From Lachnospiraceae bacterium (lineage in GTDB: Bacteria > Bacillota > Clostridia > Lachnospirales > Lachnospiraceae): a DNA stretch of 64,000 bases. The notes under the pieces were generated by a model that searched no databases, was not told the DNA's origin, and saw nothing but the letters and a program-made list of their open reading frames with translations. Position numbers and translations under genes: made by a program. The DNA lies in NCBI GenBank assembly GCA_017434885.1, contig JAFSGE010000016.1:93642-157641 (forward strand), in the 5' to 3' direction. Positions 16,376 through 25,698 of this stretch are shown piece after piece (within the stretch, counting starts at the first letter, position 1; the number at the start of each line of letters is the position of its first letter).

Positions 16376-17711
16376 CTGTCTTATTTCCTTTTGCTTCTTT
16401 TTTTATTTTCTGCATGTGTTCTTTTACTTTTGCTTCATATCCGTTTCCTGACGGATGATAAAATTCCCTGCCGCTTAGTTCGTAGGGCAAATATTGCTGC
16501 TCCACATAGTGATTGGGATAATCATGAGGATATACATATCCCGTTCCGTGTCCTAACTTTGCCGCCCCTTTATAATGGGCATCCTGCAAATGGGTGGGAA
16601 TCGGTAAATTTCCTGTCTGTTCCACAACGCTCATAGCCTCTCCTATTGCCTTAACGCAGGCATTGCTTTTAGGCGCACATGCCACATACATAGCTGCCTG
16701 TGCCAAAATAATCTGGGCCTCCGGCATTCCTACTCTCTCCACGGCAAGAGAAGCATTTACTGCCACCACAAGTGCCTGTGGGTCGGCAATACCCACATCT
16801 TCGGCTGCGTGAATCATAATACGTCTGGCAATAAAGGTCACACTCTCCCCTGCATAAAGCATTCTTGCCAAATAATACACTGCCGCATCCGGGTCAGACC
16901 CTCTCATACTCTTAATAAATGCAGAAATTGTATCATAATGATTGTCACCTGTTTTGTCATAGCGGATAACTCTCTTCTGGATACACTCCTGTGCCACATC
17001 CATAGTAATATGAATTTTGCCGTCCTCTGAACGGTTGGTCGTCATAATACCAAGTTCAATGGCATTTAACGCATGCCTGGCGTCTCCGCCGGATAACTCT
17101 GCCAAAAATTCCATGGCATCATCCTCTATCACGGCATCATAGGCACCCATGCCTTTTTCCTTATCATAAACAGCCCGCTTTATCAGCGTCTTAATATCTT
17201 CTTTTTCAATAGGCTTTAACTCAAAAATAATCGAGCGGGAAATCAACGCACCATTCACCTCAAAATAAGGATTTTCTGTGGTTGCACCGATTAAAATTAC
17301 CGTACCGTCCTCTACAAACGGAAGCAGATAATCCTGTTGTCCCTTATTAAAGCGATGAATTTCGTCAATAAAAAGAATGGTCTTTTTGCCATACATCCCT
17401 TGCGTATTCTTTGCCGCGTTCACCACTTCTTCCATATCCTTTTTGCCGGCTACGGTAGCATTAATCTGAGTAAATTCCGCACTGGTGGTATTGGCAATGA
17501 CCTTAGCAAGAGTCGTCTTGCCGGTGCCGGGAGGTCCGTAAAAAATAATGGAGCTTAACTTATCCGCTTTAATGGCACGATAAAGCAACTTGTCCTTCCC
17601 GATAATATGCTGTTGACCGACTACTTCCTCAAGCGTTGTGGGACGAAGCCTTGCTGCAAGAGGAGATTCTTTTTCCATATTTGCAGAACGCATGTATTCG
17701 AACAAGTCCAT
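16368..17711 (-). CDS. rarA: Replication-associated recombination protein A (RarA/MgsA)
   Basis: A 447-residue AAA+ ATPase acting at stalled replication forks. Walker A GPPGTGKTT at residues 59-67, Walker B with DEIHRFNKGQQD, sensor GATTENPYFEVN, then the RarA C-terminal tetramerisation region with the conserved SDP-type GSDPDAAVYYLARM and HDYPNHYVEQQYLP. Full family length. Upstream of the DUF5722-type gene, overlapping it by 8 bp (ATGAGTAA junction). Identity is clear. Confidence 0.95.
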   Translation of the reverse strand: MDLFEYMRSANMEKESPLAARLRPTTLEEVVGQQHIIGKDKLLYRAIKADKLSSIIFYGPPGTGKTTLAKVIANTTSAEFTQINATVAGKKDMEEVVNAAKNTQGMYGKKTILFIDEIHRFNKGQQDYLLPFVEDGTVILIGATTENPYFEVNGALISRSIIFELKPIEKEDIKTLIKRAVYDKEKGMGAYDAVIEDDAMEFLAELSGGDARHALNAIELGIMTTNRSEDGKIHITMDVAQECIQKRVIRYDKTGDNHYDTISAFIKSMRGSDPDAAVYYLARMLYAGESVTFIARRIMIHAAEDVGIADPQALVVAVNASLAVERVGMPEAQIILAQAAMYVACAPKSNACVKAIGEAMSVVEQTGNLPIPTHLQDAHYKGAAKLGHGTGYVYPHDYPNHYVEQQYLPYELSGREFYHPSGNGYEAKVKEHMQKIKKEAKGNKTDE

Positions 17712-17872
17712 TTTTCTTCCTCATCTATCTTTTTATCAGTTGACTGTATCCTTCTTTTTGCAGGCAAAATACCTCTTTGTCCGCACAAATTCTATTATAC
17801 AGTATGAATGAAATACCGCCAAGGAATTTTTTAATTGTACTGCAAAAATTATGCTTTCTATCCTAAAAGCCG

Positions 17873-17901
17873 TTAACAATTTTTCCCTTCTATGATATGA
17901 T
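17873..17901 (+). promoter_or_regulatory. Sigma-A-type promoter for the GGDEF fusion gene
   Basis: TTAACA (17873-17878), a 17-bp spacer and TATGAT (17896-17901), 35 bp before the start codon at 17937. Confidence 0.65.
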
Positions 17902-17936
17902 AATTATGTAAGATTTTTATGGAGGTAGTTATACAT

Positions 17937-19814
17937 ATGTTCAAAAAAATCGGTGTCGTTATCTGTGAATCGTCCAGTTCTTATCAAACGAAGCTTTTAC
18001 AGGGCATCAACCATAGGGCTCATCAGCTTGGTTATGATGTACTTGTTTTTACCACATTTGTCAAACTGTGTTTTCATGAAAATTATGAATATGGTGAAAA
18101 AAATATTTTCAATCTGATTCAGTTCGATAAACTGGACGGGCTGATTGTTGCCGGGGACACTCTGCAGGTCCGCAATTTGAAGGAAACGCTTTTCCCCAGA
18201 CTTCAAACTGAATGTAAATGTCCTATTGTCTTTGTTGACTATGACAACGACATGGGCTATGACAATATTACCACCGACGATACCATTGCTTTTGAAGAAA
18301 TTGTTGATCATCTTATTGAAAAACACCAATGCCGCAATATTCTTTTTTACAGTGGTCCTTACTCTGTATCCAGCACACGGGTAAGATATACCGGCTATCA
18401 AAATGCCTTAAAGAAACATAATATCGCGTTAGATTCTGACTTTGTCAGCTTTGATGGCAACTTTTGGATTGAAAGCGGCGAAGCCGTTGCCAGAGAAATT
18501 ATAGAAGGCAGACGCAAAAGACCTGACGCCATTGCTTTTTGCGGAGATTACATGGCAATTGCCGCTCAAAAAACCTTTCAGGAGGCCGGTTGGCGTATTC
18601 CTGAAGATATCATTATTATCGGCTTTGATGCCCAGGATGACAGCTTAAGATGTGTCCCACCCATTACTTCTTATACCCCTGCTGTTGATATTGCAGGAGA
18701 AAATGCCGTCATTGCTTTGGATGCGAAAATCAAGGGAATTACTTCCCCGGAATGGGTTCCCTCAAAGGGACACTTCGAAATCGGCGGCAGCTGCGGTTGT
18801 CAGGAGGATTTTAACTACACCAAGCGTATTTATTACCACAATGAAACCAGCTTTGATTACCAGAAATTCCTCCACAGCAGCATGATGGAGGACATGGCAG
18901 AAGCAGAAAGTTTTCCTTCTCTGCTCTGCAAAATAGATTTCTTCCTGTATCTGCTTACCGGCTGGCAGGAGTTCCATTTATGCCTTTGTGACAAATGGTT
19001 GAATTACGATATTTTTTACGGGGAAGATTCTTACCTGACAGACGGATATAGTGAGAAGATGGTTCAATATATCAAATCACGGGCCGGCAATAACAGAATC
19101 GTTCAGGAGTCTTTTGATACTTCTCTCATGTTACCTGCTTTATACGAAGACAAACAGGAGCCGTTTACCTATTACTTCACTCCTCTTCACATGAACCGCA
19201 AATGCTTTGGTTACGCAGTGCTCTCCTATGGAAGCAGCAACAAAGTATTTGATATCAACTATGTGAATTGGACCAAGCACATTTGCAATGCACTGGAATA
19301 TTTCCGTATACGTTCCAAGATTGCCAGAGTTGCAGACTTTGATGTACTTACCGGCGCTTACACCCGCTCCGGTATCCAGCGCAATATTGACTTATTATTA
19401 AGTAAAATCGCATATGACAACCACAAATTCATGGTGCTTTCTGCTGACTTAAACGGTCTTAAATATATTAATGATACCTTCGGGCATTCCGCAGGCGATC
19501 AGGCCATCAGCGAATTTGCAGAAATACTGCTTTCGATTACCGACTGTTCCGAACTCTGCGGACGTATCGGCGGAGACGAATTTATTATACTGGGCTGTGA
19601 TGATTATCCGGATTCCAAGATAGAGGACATTTGTCGGCAAATTAATGAGAAGATAGACTTAGTTAATGCTTCCGGCAGATTAAATTTTACACTTTCTTCC
19701 AGTTTGGGTGGGATAATAGCTCCTATTTCCAAGGCTTCGGATATTGATGCACTTTATCAGGAAGCAGATGTACAAATGTACCGCATGAAGCGGAAATTTC
19801 ATCAGGAAGCATAA
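17937..19814 (+). CDS. Periplasmic-binding-protein-like (LacI-type) sensor fused to a GGDEF diguanylate cyclase
   Basis: 625 residues. Residues 1-280 match the ligand-binding core of LacI/GalR regulators (IGVVICESSSSYQTKLLQGI, DGLIVAGDT, RRKPDAIAFCGDYMAIAA-like pattern, GFDAQDDS), but there is no helix-turn-helix, signal peptide or membrane segment. A middle region of about 170 residues follows, then GGDEF from about 455. The active-site GGDEF near residue 544 (RIGGDEFIIL) is intact; the RxxD inhibitory site is absent. It should make c-di-GMP in the cytosol in response to a small ligand, probably a sugar (inference). GGAGG at 17921 fixes ATG 17937. Confidence 0.88.
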   Translation: MFKKIGVVICESSSSYQTKLLQGINHRAHQLGYDVLVFTTFVKLCFHENYEYGEKNIFNLIQFDKLDGLIVAGDTLQVRNLKETLFPRLQTECKCPIVFVDYDNDMGYDNITTDDTIAFEEIVDHLIEKHQCRNILFYSGPYSVSSTRVRYTGYQNALKKHNIALDSDFVSFDGNFWIESGEAVAREIIEGRRKRPDAIAFCGDYMAIAAQKTFQEAGWRIPEDIIIIGFDAQDDSLRCVPPITSYTPAVDIAGENAVIALDAKIKGITSPEWVPSKGHFEIGGSCGCQEDFNYTKRIYYHNETSFDYQKFLHSSMMEDMAEAESFPSLLCKIDFFLYLLTGWQEFHLCLCDKWLNYDIFYGEDSYLTDGYSEKMVQYIKSRAGNNRIVQESFDTSLMLPALYEDKQEPFTYYFTPLHMNRKCFGYAVLSYGSSNKVFDINYVNWTKHICNALEYFRIRSKIARVADFDVLTGAYTRSGIQRNIDLLLSKIAYDNHKFMVLSADLNGLKYINDTFGHSAGDQAISEFAEILLSITDCSELCGRIGGDEFIILGCDDYPDSKIEDICRQINEKIDLVNASGRLNFTLSSSLGGIIAPISKASDIDALYQEADVQMYRMKRKFHQEA

Positions 19815-19849
19815 ATATGCTTGTTCTGTAAATTATCCTATTAAAAAAG

Positions 19850-19902
19850 AGCTGATACTTCTTCAGATTTATAATCTGTTGAAACATCAGCTCCTTTATT
19901 AT
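19850..19902. terminator. Bidirectional terminator between the GGDEF gene and fucO
   Basis: GAGCTGAT (19850-19857) pairs with ATCAGCTC (19887-19894), with an inner CAGATT/AATCTG stem. It is flanked by an A-run on the left and CTTTATTATTT on the right, so it can serve both converging genes. Confidence 0.75.
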
Positions 19903-19913
19903 TTACTTAATCA

Positions 19914-21059
19914 TTATAACAGGGATTCATACAACTTAGTAATATCCTCTACGCTGGTTTCCTTGGGATTGCCGGGACGACATGCATCGTCATAAGCCGA
20001 CTGTGCTAAGAAAGGAACATCCTCTTTCTTTACAATATCCTTTAAATCAGCAGGAATACCTACATCCTGTGACAATTGCTTTACAGCATCAATGGCTGCT
20101 TTGCGGTATTCTTCCTGTGACATGGAATCTACCCCTGCAACACCCATTGCTCTTGCAATTTCACGATACTTTTCACCGGTTGCTTCTGCGTTATATTCCA
20201 TAACAGTAGGAAGAATAATCGCATTGGCAATTCCGTGAGGAGTATCATATAATGCACCCAAAGGATGCGCCATGGAGTGAACAATACCAAGTCCTACGTT
20301 GGAAAATCCCATACCTGCCACGTACTGTCCAAGTGCCATACCTTCACGTCCTTCCGGTGTATTGTCAACCGCACCTCTTAAAGAACGTGCAATGATTTCA
20401 ATTGCTTTTAAATGGAACATATCGGATAATTCCCATGCGCCTGCGGTAATATAACCTTCAATTGCATGTGTAAGGGCATCCATACCGGTTGCTGCGGTAA
20501 GTCCTTTGGGCATGGTAGACATCATATCAGGGTCAACCACAGCCACTACCGGAATATCATGAGGGTCTACACATACCATCTTACGATTCTTCTCTACATC
20601 GGTAATTACATAGTTAATGGTTACTTCTGCTGCAGTACCTGCTGTTGTGGGAACTGCGATAATAGGAACACATTTATTCTTGGTATCCGCTACACCCTCT
20701 AAACTTCTGACATCAGCAAATTCAGGGTTATTAATGATAATACCTACTGCCTTAGCTGTATCCATGGAAGAACCGCCGCCGATTGCAATAATATAATCTG
20801 CACCGGATGCCTTGTACGCTTCTACCCCTGTCTGAACATTTTCAATGGTCGGATTGGGCTTAATGTTGGAATATACCTCATATGCAAGTCCGGCATTGTC
20901 AAGAACGTCAAGCACTTTCTTGGTTACACCAAATTTGATTAAGTCGGGATCGGAACACACAAATGCCTTTTTAAATGCTCTGCCTTTTGCTTCATCAGCA
21001 ATGGCTGCAATGGCACCTGCTCCGTGGTAAGAAGTTTCATTCAGTACAAATCTGTTCAT
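19914..21059 (-). CDS. fucO: Lactaldehyde reductase / 1,2-propanediol oxidoreductase (iron-containing ADH)
   Basis: A 381-residue group III iron-dependent alcohol dehydrogenase. The sequence tracks E. coli FucO closely from memory: NADH-binding GGGSSMDTAKA, IPTTAGTAAEVTINYVITD, DPHDIPVVAVVDPDMM, DALTHAIEGYITAGAWELSD and VHSMAHPLGALYDTPHG, which carry the Asp and three His iron ligands. It would reduce L-lactaldehyde from fucose or rhamnose breakdown to propanediol. ATG 21059 is preferred over TTG 21065 because AGGAG is 8 bp upstream. It lies 49 bp after the PocR-type chemoreceptor gene. No fucose or rhamnose catabolic genes or microcompartment shell genes are visible. Confidence 0.9.
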   Translation of the reverse strand: MNRFVLNETSYHGAGAIAAIADEAKGRAFKKAFVCSDPDLIKFGVTKKVLDVLDNAGLAYEVYSNIKPNPTIENVQTGVEAYKASGADYIIAIGGGSSMDTAKAVGIIINNPEFADVRSLEGVADTKNKCVPIIAVPTTAGTAAEVTINYVITDVEKNRKMVCVDPHDIPVVAVVDPDMMSTMPKGLTAATGMDALTHAIEGYITAGAWELSDMFHLKAIEIIARSLRGAVDNTPEGREGMALGQYVAGMGFSNVGLGIVHSMAHPLGALYDTPHGIANAIILPTVMEYNAEATGEKYREIARAMGVAGVDSMSQEEYRKAAIDAVKQLSQDVGIPADLKDIVKKEDVPFLAQSAYDDACRPGNPKETSVEDITKLYESLL

Positions 21060-21108
21060 GGGCAATCTCTCCTTTTATATAGTTTGTATTGTTTATATGT
21101 AACTTTAT

Positions 21109-21885
21109 TTATTTTTTCTGATTCATTTTTTCAACGGATGCCTTAATCTGCTTTGCCGCATCGCTGATTTCTCTGTGAATCCCCGCAGAAACATTTGCCA
21201 ATTCACCCATCTGCTTTGCAACTACCGCAAATCCTGCACCTGCCACACCTGCTCTTGCAGATTCAATGGAAGCATTCAATGCCAAAATATTCTGTTTGGA
21301 TGCAATACTCTCCAGCTCCTTAGTCTTTTGGTTAATGACATCAACTGTCTTGGTTGCTGACTCTAACTCATCATCAAAGATATTTAATCTCCGGTTGCTG
21401 CAATATTTCAAATATTCAAGGTTTACCACCTGATTAATCACGTCGCCAAGCATGCCTGCCGCCGCACGTATTGACTTTTCGGAACGAACCGGTACCTTCT
21501 TTAGTGCAGCAATATAATCGTCGGGGTTAATGGAAAGTTCCTTTGCAATTTCCCGGAATTTATTCTCATCCGGCTCTGTCGGAAGTACCTGTCCCCCAAT
21601 AATGGCGCCTACTTTTTCACCATCAACAATAATATCAGCCGCGAAATCCATAAGACCTGCATGACAAAAATAAGTACCTTTACATTCCGTATCACATTTC
21701 ACACAACGTCTTGCACCCTCAATACTGTTCCTGGTGTATTTCATACAAAAGTCTGTAAAATTACTTCCTTCTGTAATGTAATTTCCCTCTGCATCGGTTG
21801 CGATGGCAGCAAGTCCCGTTGCGTCGGAAAACTGATCCTGAATTTTCTGTAGCATTTTTAAATCCATGAAATCACTGATTTTCAT
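21109..21885 (-). CDS. Soluble PocR-domain methyl-accepting chemotaxis-like protein
   Basis: 258 residues with no membrane segment. Residues 1-160 form a PocR-type ligand-binding domain with clustered cysteines at 47, 61, 64, 68 and 74 (CVKCDTECKGTYFC). Residues 180-258 carry a short chemoreceptor signalling hairpin: SKQNILALNASIESARAG and GFAVVAKQMGELA match the CheW/CheA-binding tip. ATG 21885 is preceded by AAGGGG; an in-frame codon 21 bp upstream is less likely. Being upstream of and close to fucO, it could sense a C3 diol, aldehyde or related fermentation metabolite (inference). Confidence 0.86.
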   Translation of the reverse strand: MKISDFMDLKMLQKIQDQFSDATGLAAIATDAEGNYITEGSNFTDFCMKYTRNSIEGARRCVKCDTECKGTYFCHAGLMDFAADIIVDGEKVGAIIGGQVLPTEPDENKFREIAKELSINPDDYIAALKKVPVRSEKSIRAAAGMLGDVINQVVNLEYLKYCSNRRLNIFDDELESATKTVDVINQKTKELESIASKQNILALNASIESARAGVAGAGFAVVAKQMGELANVSAGIHREISDAAKQIKASVEKMNQKK

Positions 21886-22087
21886 TCCTGTACCCCTTTT
21901 GGTCATGACCTTTTCAGGCTTGGCCTACCTTTCTTTTACTTTTATTGCCTTGCTTTTATTTTCTTACATCTTGGTTATTATGTCAAGTTTTTCATTCTGA
22001 CATTCATTGTTTTTATGCATTGTGCACAATTTTTTATCTTGTTTTTTCACACCTGTTTTCGCATCCGTCGGAAGCCATCTTATTCTT

Positions 22088-22765
22088 CTAATCAAATAAA
22101 ATTTCTTCCACCGTCACAAACTCATATCCTTTCGCCTGCAAGTCATCAATAATCCGAAATGCCGCCGTCACAGTGGTCGGATAATAATCATGCATAAGAA
22201 TAATATCATTTTCTTTTGCCTTTGATACCACTTTCCGGGTAATGCAATCCACATCATCACTGCACCAATCAAGCGGATCCAGCGTCCAAAGTACGGGAAA
22301 CATATTCAGTTCCGCCTCCAATGCCTTGTCCCAACTTCCGTAAGGCGGCCGCACATATAAGATTTCTTCCCCCGTTATCTCTTTCAGAACCTGATTGGTT
22401 TTTACAAGTTCTTCCTTAAATGCCTCTCTGTTTTTGCTGCCAAGCTGCATATGACTGTAGGTATGATTTCCAATGATATGCCCTTCCTCGCTCATGCGCT
22501 TTATCACTTCCGGATGCAGTAGGGCATGCTCACCTGTCACAAAAAATGTGACCTTTACGCCCCGTTCGGAAAGTCCGTCAAGAAGCTGCTCTGTATAATG
22601 GGGATGAGGACCGTCATCAAAGGTCAGTGCAATTTTTTTCCCGCTCTGAATCGTCACTCCCATTGCCTCACGGGATTCCTGCTGCCTGCAACCTATACTG
22701 TATACAACTGCCAGCACCAAAAGTACTATCAGGCAGGCCAGAATTCTTTTCCGTAAACTGTTCAT
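22088..22765 (-). CDS. Polysaccharide deacetylase (NodB homology domain)
   Basis: 225 residues with an N-terminal signal/anchor (about 8-26). The NodB core is complete: LTFDDGPHPHYT (Asp50-Asp51), HTYSHMQLG with metal-binding His101 and His105, RPPYGSWD, and the late LMHDYYPTT. Such enzymes remove N-acetyl groups from peptidoglycan GlcNAc or MurNAc, or from other chitin-like glycans; which one applies is unknown. SIGCRQQ near residue 26 resembles a lipobox only weakly. The ribosome binding site is poor. It lies on the same strand as the GDSL hydrolase but is separated from it by a terminator hairpin. Confidence 0.9.
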   Translation of the reverse strand: MNSLRKRILACLIVLLVLAVVYSIGCRQQESREAMGVTIQSGKKIALTFDDGPHPHYTEQLLDGLSERGVKVTFFVTGEHALLHPEVIKRMSEEGHIIGNHTYSHMQLGSKNREAFKEELVKTNQVLKEITGEEILYVRPPYGSWDKALEAELNMFPVLWTLDPLDWCSDDVDCITRKVVSKAKENDIILMHDYYPTTVTAAFRIIDDLQAKGYEFVTVEEILFD

Positions 22766-22804
22766 CTCTTAACCGCTTGCTGTTACTTATTTCTATGTAT
22801 ATGC

Positions 22805-22834
22805 AAAAAAGAAGCCCTTATGCGGCTTCTTTTC
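22805..22834 (-). terminator. Rho-independent terminator after the GDSL hydrolase
   Basis: AAGAAGCC (22809-22816) and GGCTTCTT (22824-22831) form an 8-bp stem. On the minus strand it is followed by TTTTTTGC. Confidence 0.82.
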
Positions 22835-22868
22835 AAATTACACAATGTATCTCTCATTCAATCTCTTC

Positions 22869-24002
22869 TCATCCCAGCAACTCTCCCGGTATGGCAGCTG
22901 CCATTGCCCGGTATCCGGCAGCACTGGGGTGTAAATGGTCTCCGCTGTCGTATTCCGGCAAAAATGCACTTGGATTGTCCGGGTCACAGACCGCCTTGTC
23001 AAAATCTACACAGCCGTCAATCAAATCTGTGGTACGAATCCAGTTGTTAAATGTATTTCGCATCTCTTCCCTGAAAAGTGCATAGGTACGCCATCCTTCA
23101 ATGGGCAAGAGTGTTCCGACATACACTTTGTATCCGTAGGAACGGGCTTCTTTAATGTAATACTTCATCCCTTCAATCATCTCTTCCACCGTAGGAAGGT
23201 CACTCATGGGGCGGAACGGATTCACATCGGTTCCTACCGGATGAATAATATCGTTGATTCCCTGCTGAATCAAAACAGCATCTGCCCCGTCAGTTGGTAC
23301 TTCGTGGGAAAAGCGTTTTTTGCCCTTAAGACCATAGGATTCATAAGTAATACAACTATATTCACGAAGGATTCTGGAACCGCTGGTAGCACGGCGGATA
23401 ATTGCTCTATTTGCATATCCTTCTTCCTTGCATCTGAGAGTTAAGTAATCCGGCCAGTCCTGGGCGGTAATAGAGTCTCCGTAGCAGACCAGTGTCTTAT
23501 TCTCTGTATCGGTATAAACAGACACATTACTCAAAAAATAAAAATAATGCGTACTCCTTGAAATATCTATCGGAAATTCACGACATTCTGTCGCATCCCC
23601 AATGGCATAGCTTCCTTGTGATAAAGGTCCGCAGGTAAATACGGTAGAGCGCATCTGCGTGTAGTCCTTTAAGTAAAAGCTGACATCCATCGCTTCCTGC
23701 GCATTTATTCTGCATGTAAGACTGTCCGATACTGCATTTTCTCCCGCAGGAATCGTGACAGCTTCCTGTTCGTTAAAGGTCACCGGATAAAAAATCCCTT
23801 CTATGCAAACCGTTGTCTTTGCAATCGTAACCGGCTCCGTTCCGCAGTAGTTATCAAAAGTCAATTTCAGCGCAGATCCGCTAAAATGGGAATAAATGGG
23901 ATAACGAAGTGTAATATTTTTGCTATAGCTCTCCGGTCTGTTTTCCGCAACAGATACGGCATTTCCCCAGACAGATGCCCAGTGCGCATTTTCCTTGTTC
24001 AT
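22869..24002 (-). CDS. SGNH/GDSL hydrolase with N-terminal beta-sandwich domain
   Basis: 377 residues, no clear signal peptide. The first 165 residues look beta-rich, and the C-terminal 210 form an SGNH domain: CYGDSITAQDWP (nucleophile Ser), GSRILR with the glycine block, QQGINDI (block III Asn) and GDHLHPSAAGY (Asp and His). Arrangement and length resemble cytosolic carbohydrate esterases that deacetylate plant oligosaccharides, but no substrate is established. ATG 24002 is chosen over ATG 24011 and 24041 because AAGGG lies 9 bp upstream. It follows DUF4250 by 35 bp. Confidence 0.85.
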   Translation of the reverse strand: MNKENAHWASVWGNAVSVAENRPESYSKNITLRYPIYSHFSGSALKLTFDNYCGTEPVTIAKTTVCIEGIFYPVTFNEQEAVTIPAGENAVSDSLTCRINAQEAMDVSFYLKDYTQMRSTVFTCGPLSQGSYAIGDATECREFPIDISRSTHYFYFLSNVSVYTDTENKTLVCYGDSITAQDWPDYLTLRCKEEGYANRAIIRRATSGSRILREYSCITYESYGLKGKKRFSHEVPTDGADAVLIQQGINDIIHPVGTDVNPFRPMSDLPTVEEMIEGMKYYIKEARSYGYKVYVGTLLPIEGWRTYALFREEMRNTFNNWIRTTDLIDGCVDFDKAVCDPDNPSAFLPEYDSGDHLHPSAAGYRAMAAAIPGELLG

Positions 24003-24037
24003 ATATTTCATCCCTTCTGTCAGTTTTATCCTTATCT

Positions 24038-24211
24038 TCAAACAAACTGATTTCTGCCTTTGTCGTAAGAATAACCGATTTGCTGTAATTTCTGTTCTAT
24101 CTCGGATTTATCAACATCCAAGTCATCACACAAATTATCTAAATCAACATAAAAGTCACGTAACTTCAAATTTAAAAAACTGAGTAACATTACGGGGTCT
24201 TTGGGTATCAT
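24038..24211 (-). CDS. DUF4250 small protein
   Basis: A 57-residue gene found by reading the gap between the GDSL hydrolase and the carboxypeptidase. It starts MIPKDPVMLLSFLNLKLRDF, continues with a run of acidic residues (LDNLCDDLDVDKSE) and ends GRNQFV. The PKDPVMLLS start and the helix-turn-helix-like layout match DUF4250 as I remember it. AGGAGG sits 8 bp before ATG 24211. It is 12 bp after the carboxypeptidase gene, so it is probably co-transcribed. Function unknown. Confidence 0.83.
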   Translation of the reverse strand: MIPKDPVMLLSFLNLKLRDFYVDLDNLCDDLDVDKSEIEQKLQQIGYSYDKGRNQFV

Positions 24212-24223
24212 ATTCTATTCCTC

Positions 24224-25465
24224 CTAACTCATAAACTGACTGTAAAGCGCCACATGGTCATAAATACAACGCCAACTGCTGTGAGCATCCGCCGTGACGC
24301 AGATATATTCCTTTCCGTCATCATCGATTCCGTAGCTTGCGGCGCAGTTTCCGGATTGTACTACATATCCTGTCTTGGCACAATACACTTCGCCGCCCGT
24401 CTCTTTGTCCTCAATTCTGCGCAAAAACCAGTTAGAAACCGTAATTCCTTCCGGATGTTGCTCCGTAAAAGATGTTGTGTAAGTTCTCGCGTGCATCACT
24501 TCGCGGCAAAGCTCATTGGCAACCGCCGCTTCCATAATCATCGCCATATCGTAACAGGTACTGTAATGGTTTTCATCATAAATCCCCACACAATTGGTAA
24601 AATGCGTGGTACCTGAAAGCCCCAGTTCTTCTATTTTTTCATTCATAATCTCTACAAACGCTTCCTGACTGCCTGCCACGTAAGTCGCAAGCCCCACCGC
24701 AGCATCTCCGCCGGAGGGAAGCACCGTACCGTACAACAAATCCCGTACCGTCACTGTCTCCCCATCTAAAAATCCGACATTACTGCAATCATGAATGTAG
24801 CTGTAGTCGGTAATATCAAGAGTCATCGTAAATGTATCATCCAAATCTTCTGCTTCAAGCTGCTCTGCCGCAACAAGTACGGTCAGAATTTTGGTCATAG
24901 ATGCCGGATTGATTCTGTATTTTCCGTTACGCTCCGCCAATATAGCAGCACTGTCCAAGTCAATAAAAATACCGTAAGTACTGGTAACTTCTCCATTTAT
25001 AGACATCGTATCGGCATTTTCCTCCGCAGAATATATCACCGGCAAATCATGCAAAAAGGAAACTGCATCTGCGGCAGTAGCTACTATTTCCGCTGTCTGA
25101 TGGCTTGTTCCTCCTACCTTATCGATGAATGTCCCAAATCCTTCGCTCTTTTGCCCGTTATCCGAAATCATGGTTTCTTCCTTCGGTAAAATTGCTACGG
25201 AATTATCCACTTCTTCCTGTCTTGCTTCCTGAGTTTGACTTGTCTTCTGAGCTTGATTCTTCTGCCCTGCCTCTTTATCATTCGACGGCCTGCTGATTAT
25301 GTTTATTCCTATCAAAAGCAATAGAATAGCAACTAAGGCAAAAGGAATTGCTGCTTTCAGTATCCTTCGTTGTCTTTGTTGCTTTGCTTTCATACGTTTC
25401 ATTTCTTCAATTCGAGCTCTACGTCTTTTTTCTGATGCTGCCACACTTTCTAATTCTTCCGTCAC
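24224..25465 (-). CDS. D-alanyl-D-alanine carboxypeptidase (peptidase S11, membrane-anchored)
   Basis: 413 residues: a basic cytosolic start, one N-terminal membrane segment (about 37-57), a Gln/Glu-rich linker, and a DD-carboxypeptidase domain from about 150. Catalytic motifs are SMTK (Ser189, Lys192), SGGD at 251-254, where most S11 enzymes have SxN (SGND), and CAKTGYV with KTG. It would trim the terminal D-Ala from peptidoglycan stem peptides. The start is GTG 25465 with GGAG 7 bp upstream. The Gly in place of Asn in motif 2 is unusual but seems tolerated in clostridial relatives. Confidence 0.88.
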   Translation of the reverse strand: MTEELESVAASEKRRRARIEEMKRMKAKQQRQRRILKAAIPFALVAILLLLIGINIISRPSNDKEAGQKNQAQKTSQTQEARQEEVDNSVAILPKEETMISDNGQKSEGFGTFIDKVGGTSHQTAEIVATAADAVSFLHDLPVIYSAEENADTMSINGEVTSTYGIFIDLDSAAILAERNGKYRINPASMTKILTVLVAAEQLEAEDLDDTFTMTLDITDYSYIHDCSNVGFLDGETVTVRDLLYGTVLPSGGDAAVGLATYVAGSQEAFVEIMNEKIEELGLSGTTHFTNCVGIYDENHYSTCYDMAMIMEAAVANELCREVMHARTYTTSFTEQHPEGITVSNWFLRRIEDKETGGEVYCAKTGYVVQSGNCAASYGIDDDGKEYICVTADAHSSWRCIYDHVALYSQFMS

Positions 25466-25599
25466 TGTTATTCTCCTTTACTTTTCTTTCCCCATGATGT
25501 CCTTATCATTTGTGGCAAAAAATATACAGTGATAGTATACCCTAAAAGAGTACTCCTTTCAAATAAAACATGATATTTCTTGTTACAATTGTCAAATTA

Positions 25600-25639
25600 A
25601 AAAGCTAAAGATACAATTTGCAACAATCATATCTTTAGC
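25600..25639 (-). terminator. Rho-independent terminator after clpB
   Basis: GCTAAAGATA (25604-25613) and TATCTTTAGC (25630-25639) form a perfect 10-bp stem, followed on the minus strand by TTTTTAATTTG. It lies 60 bp beyond the clpB stop codon. Confidence 0.82.
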
Positions 25640-25698
25640 CTGTTTTATTAATTTGACCTATTTTTTCTTATTATTCAAATTATTTAAAGCGCTTATAG

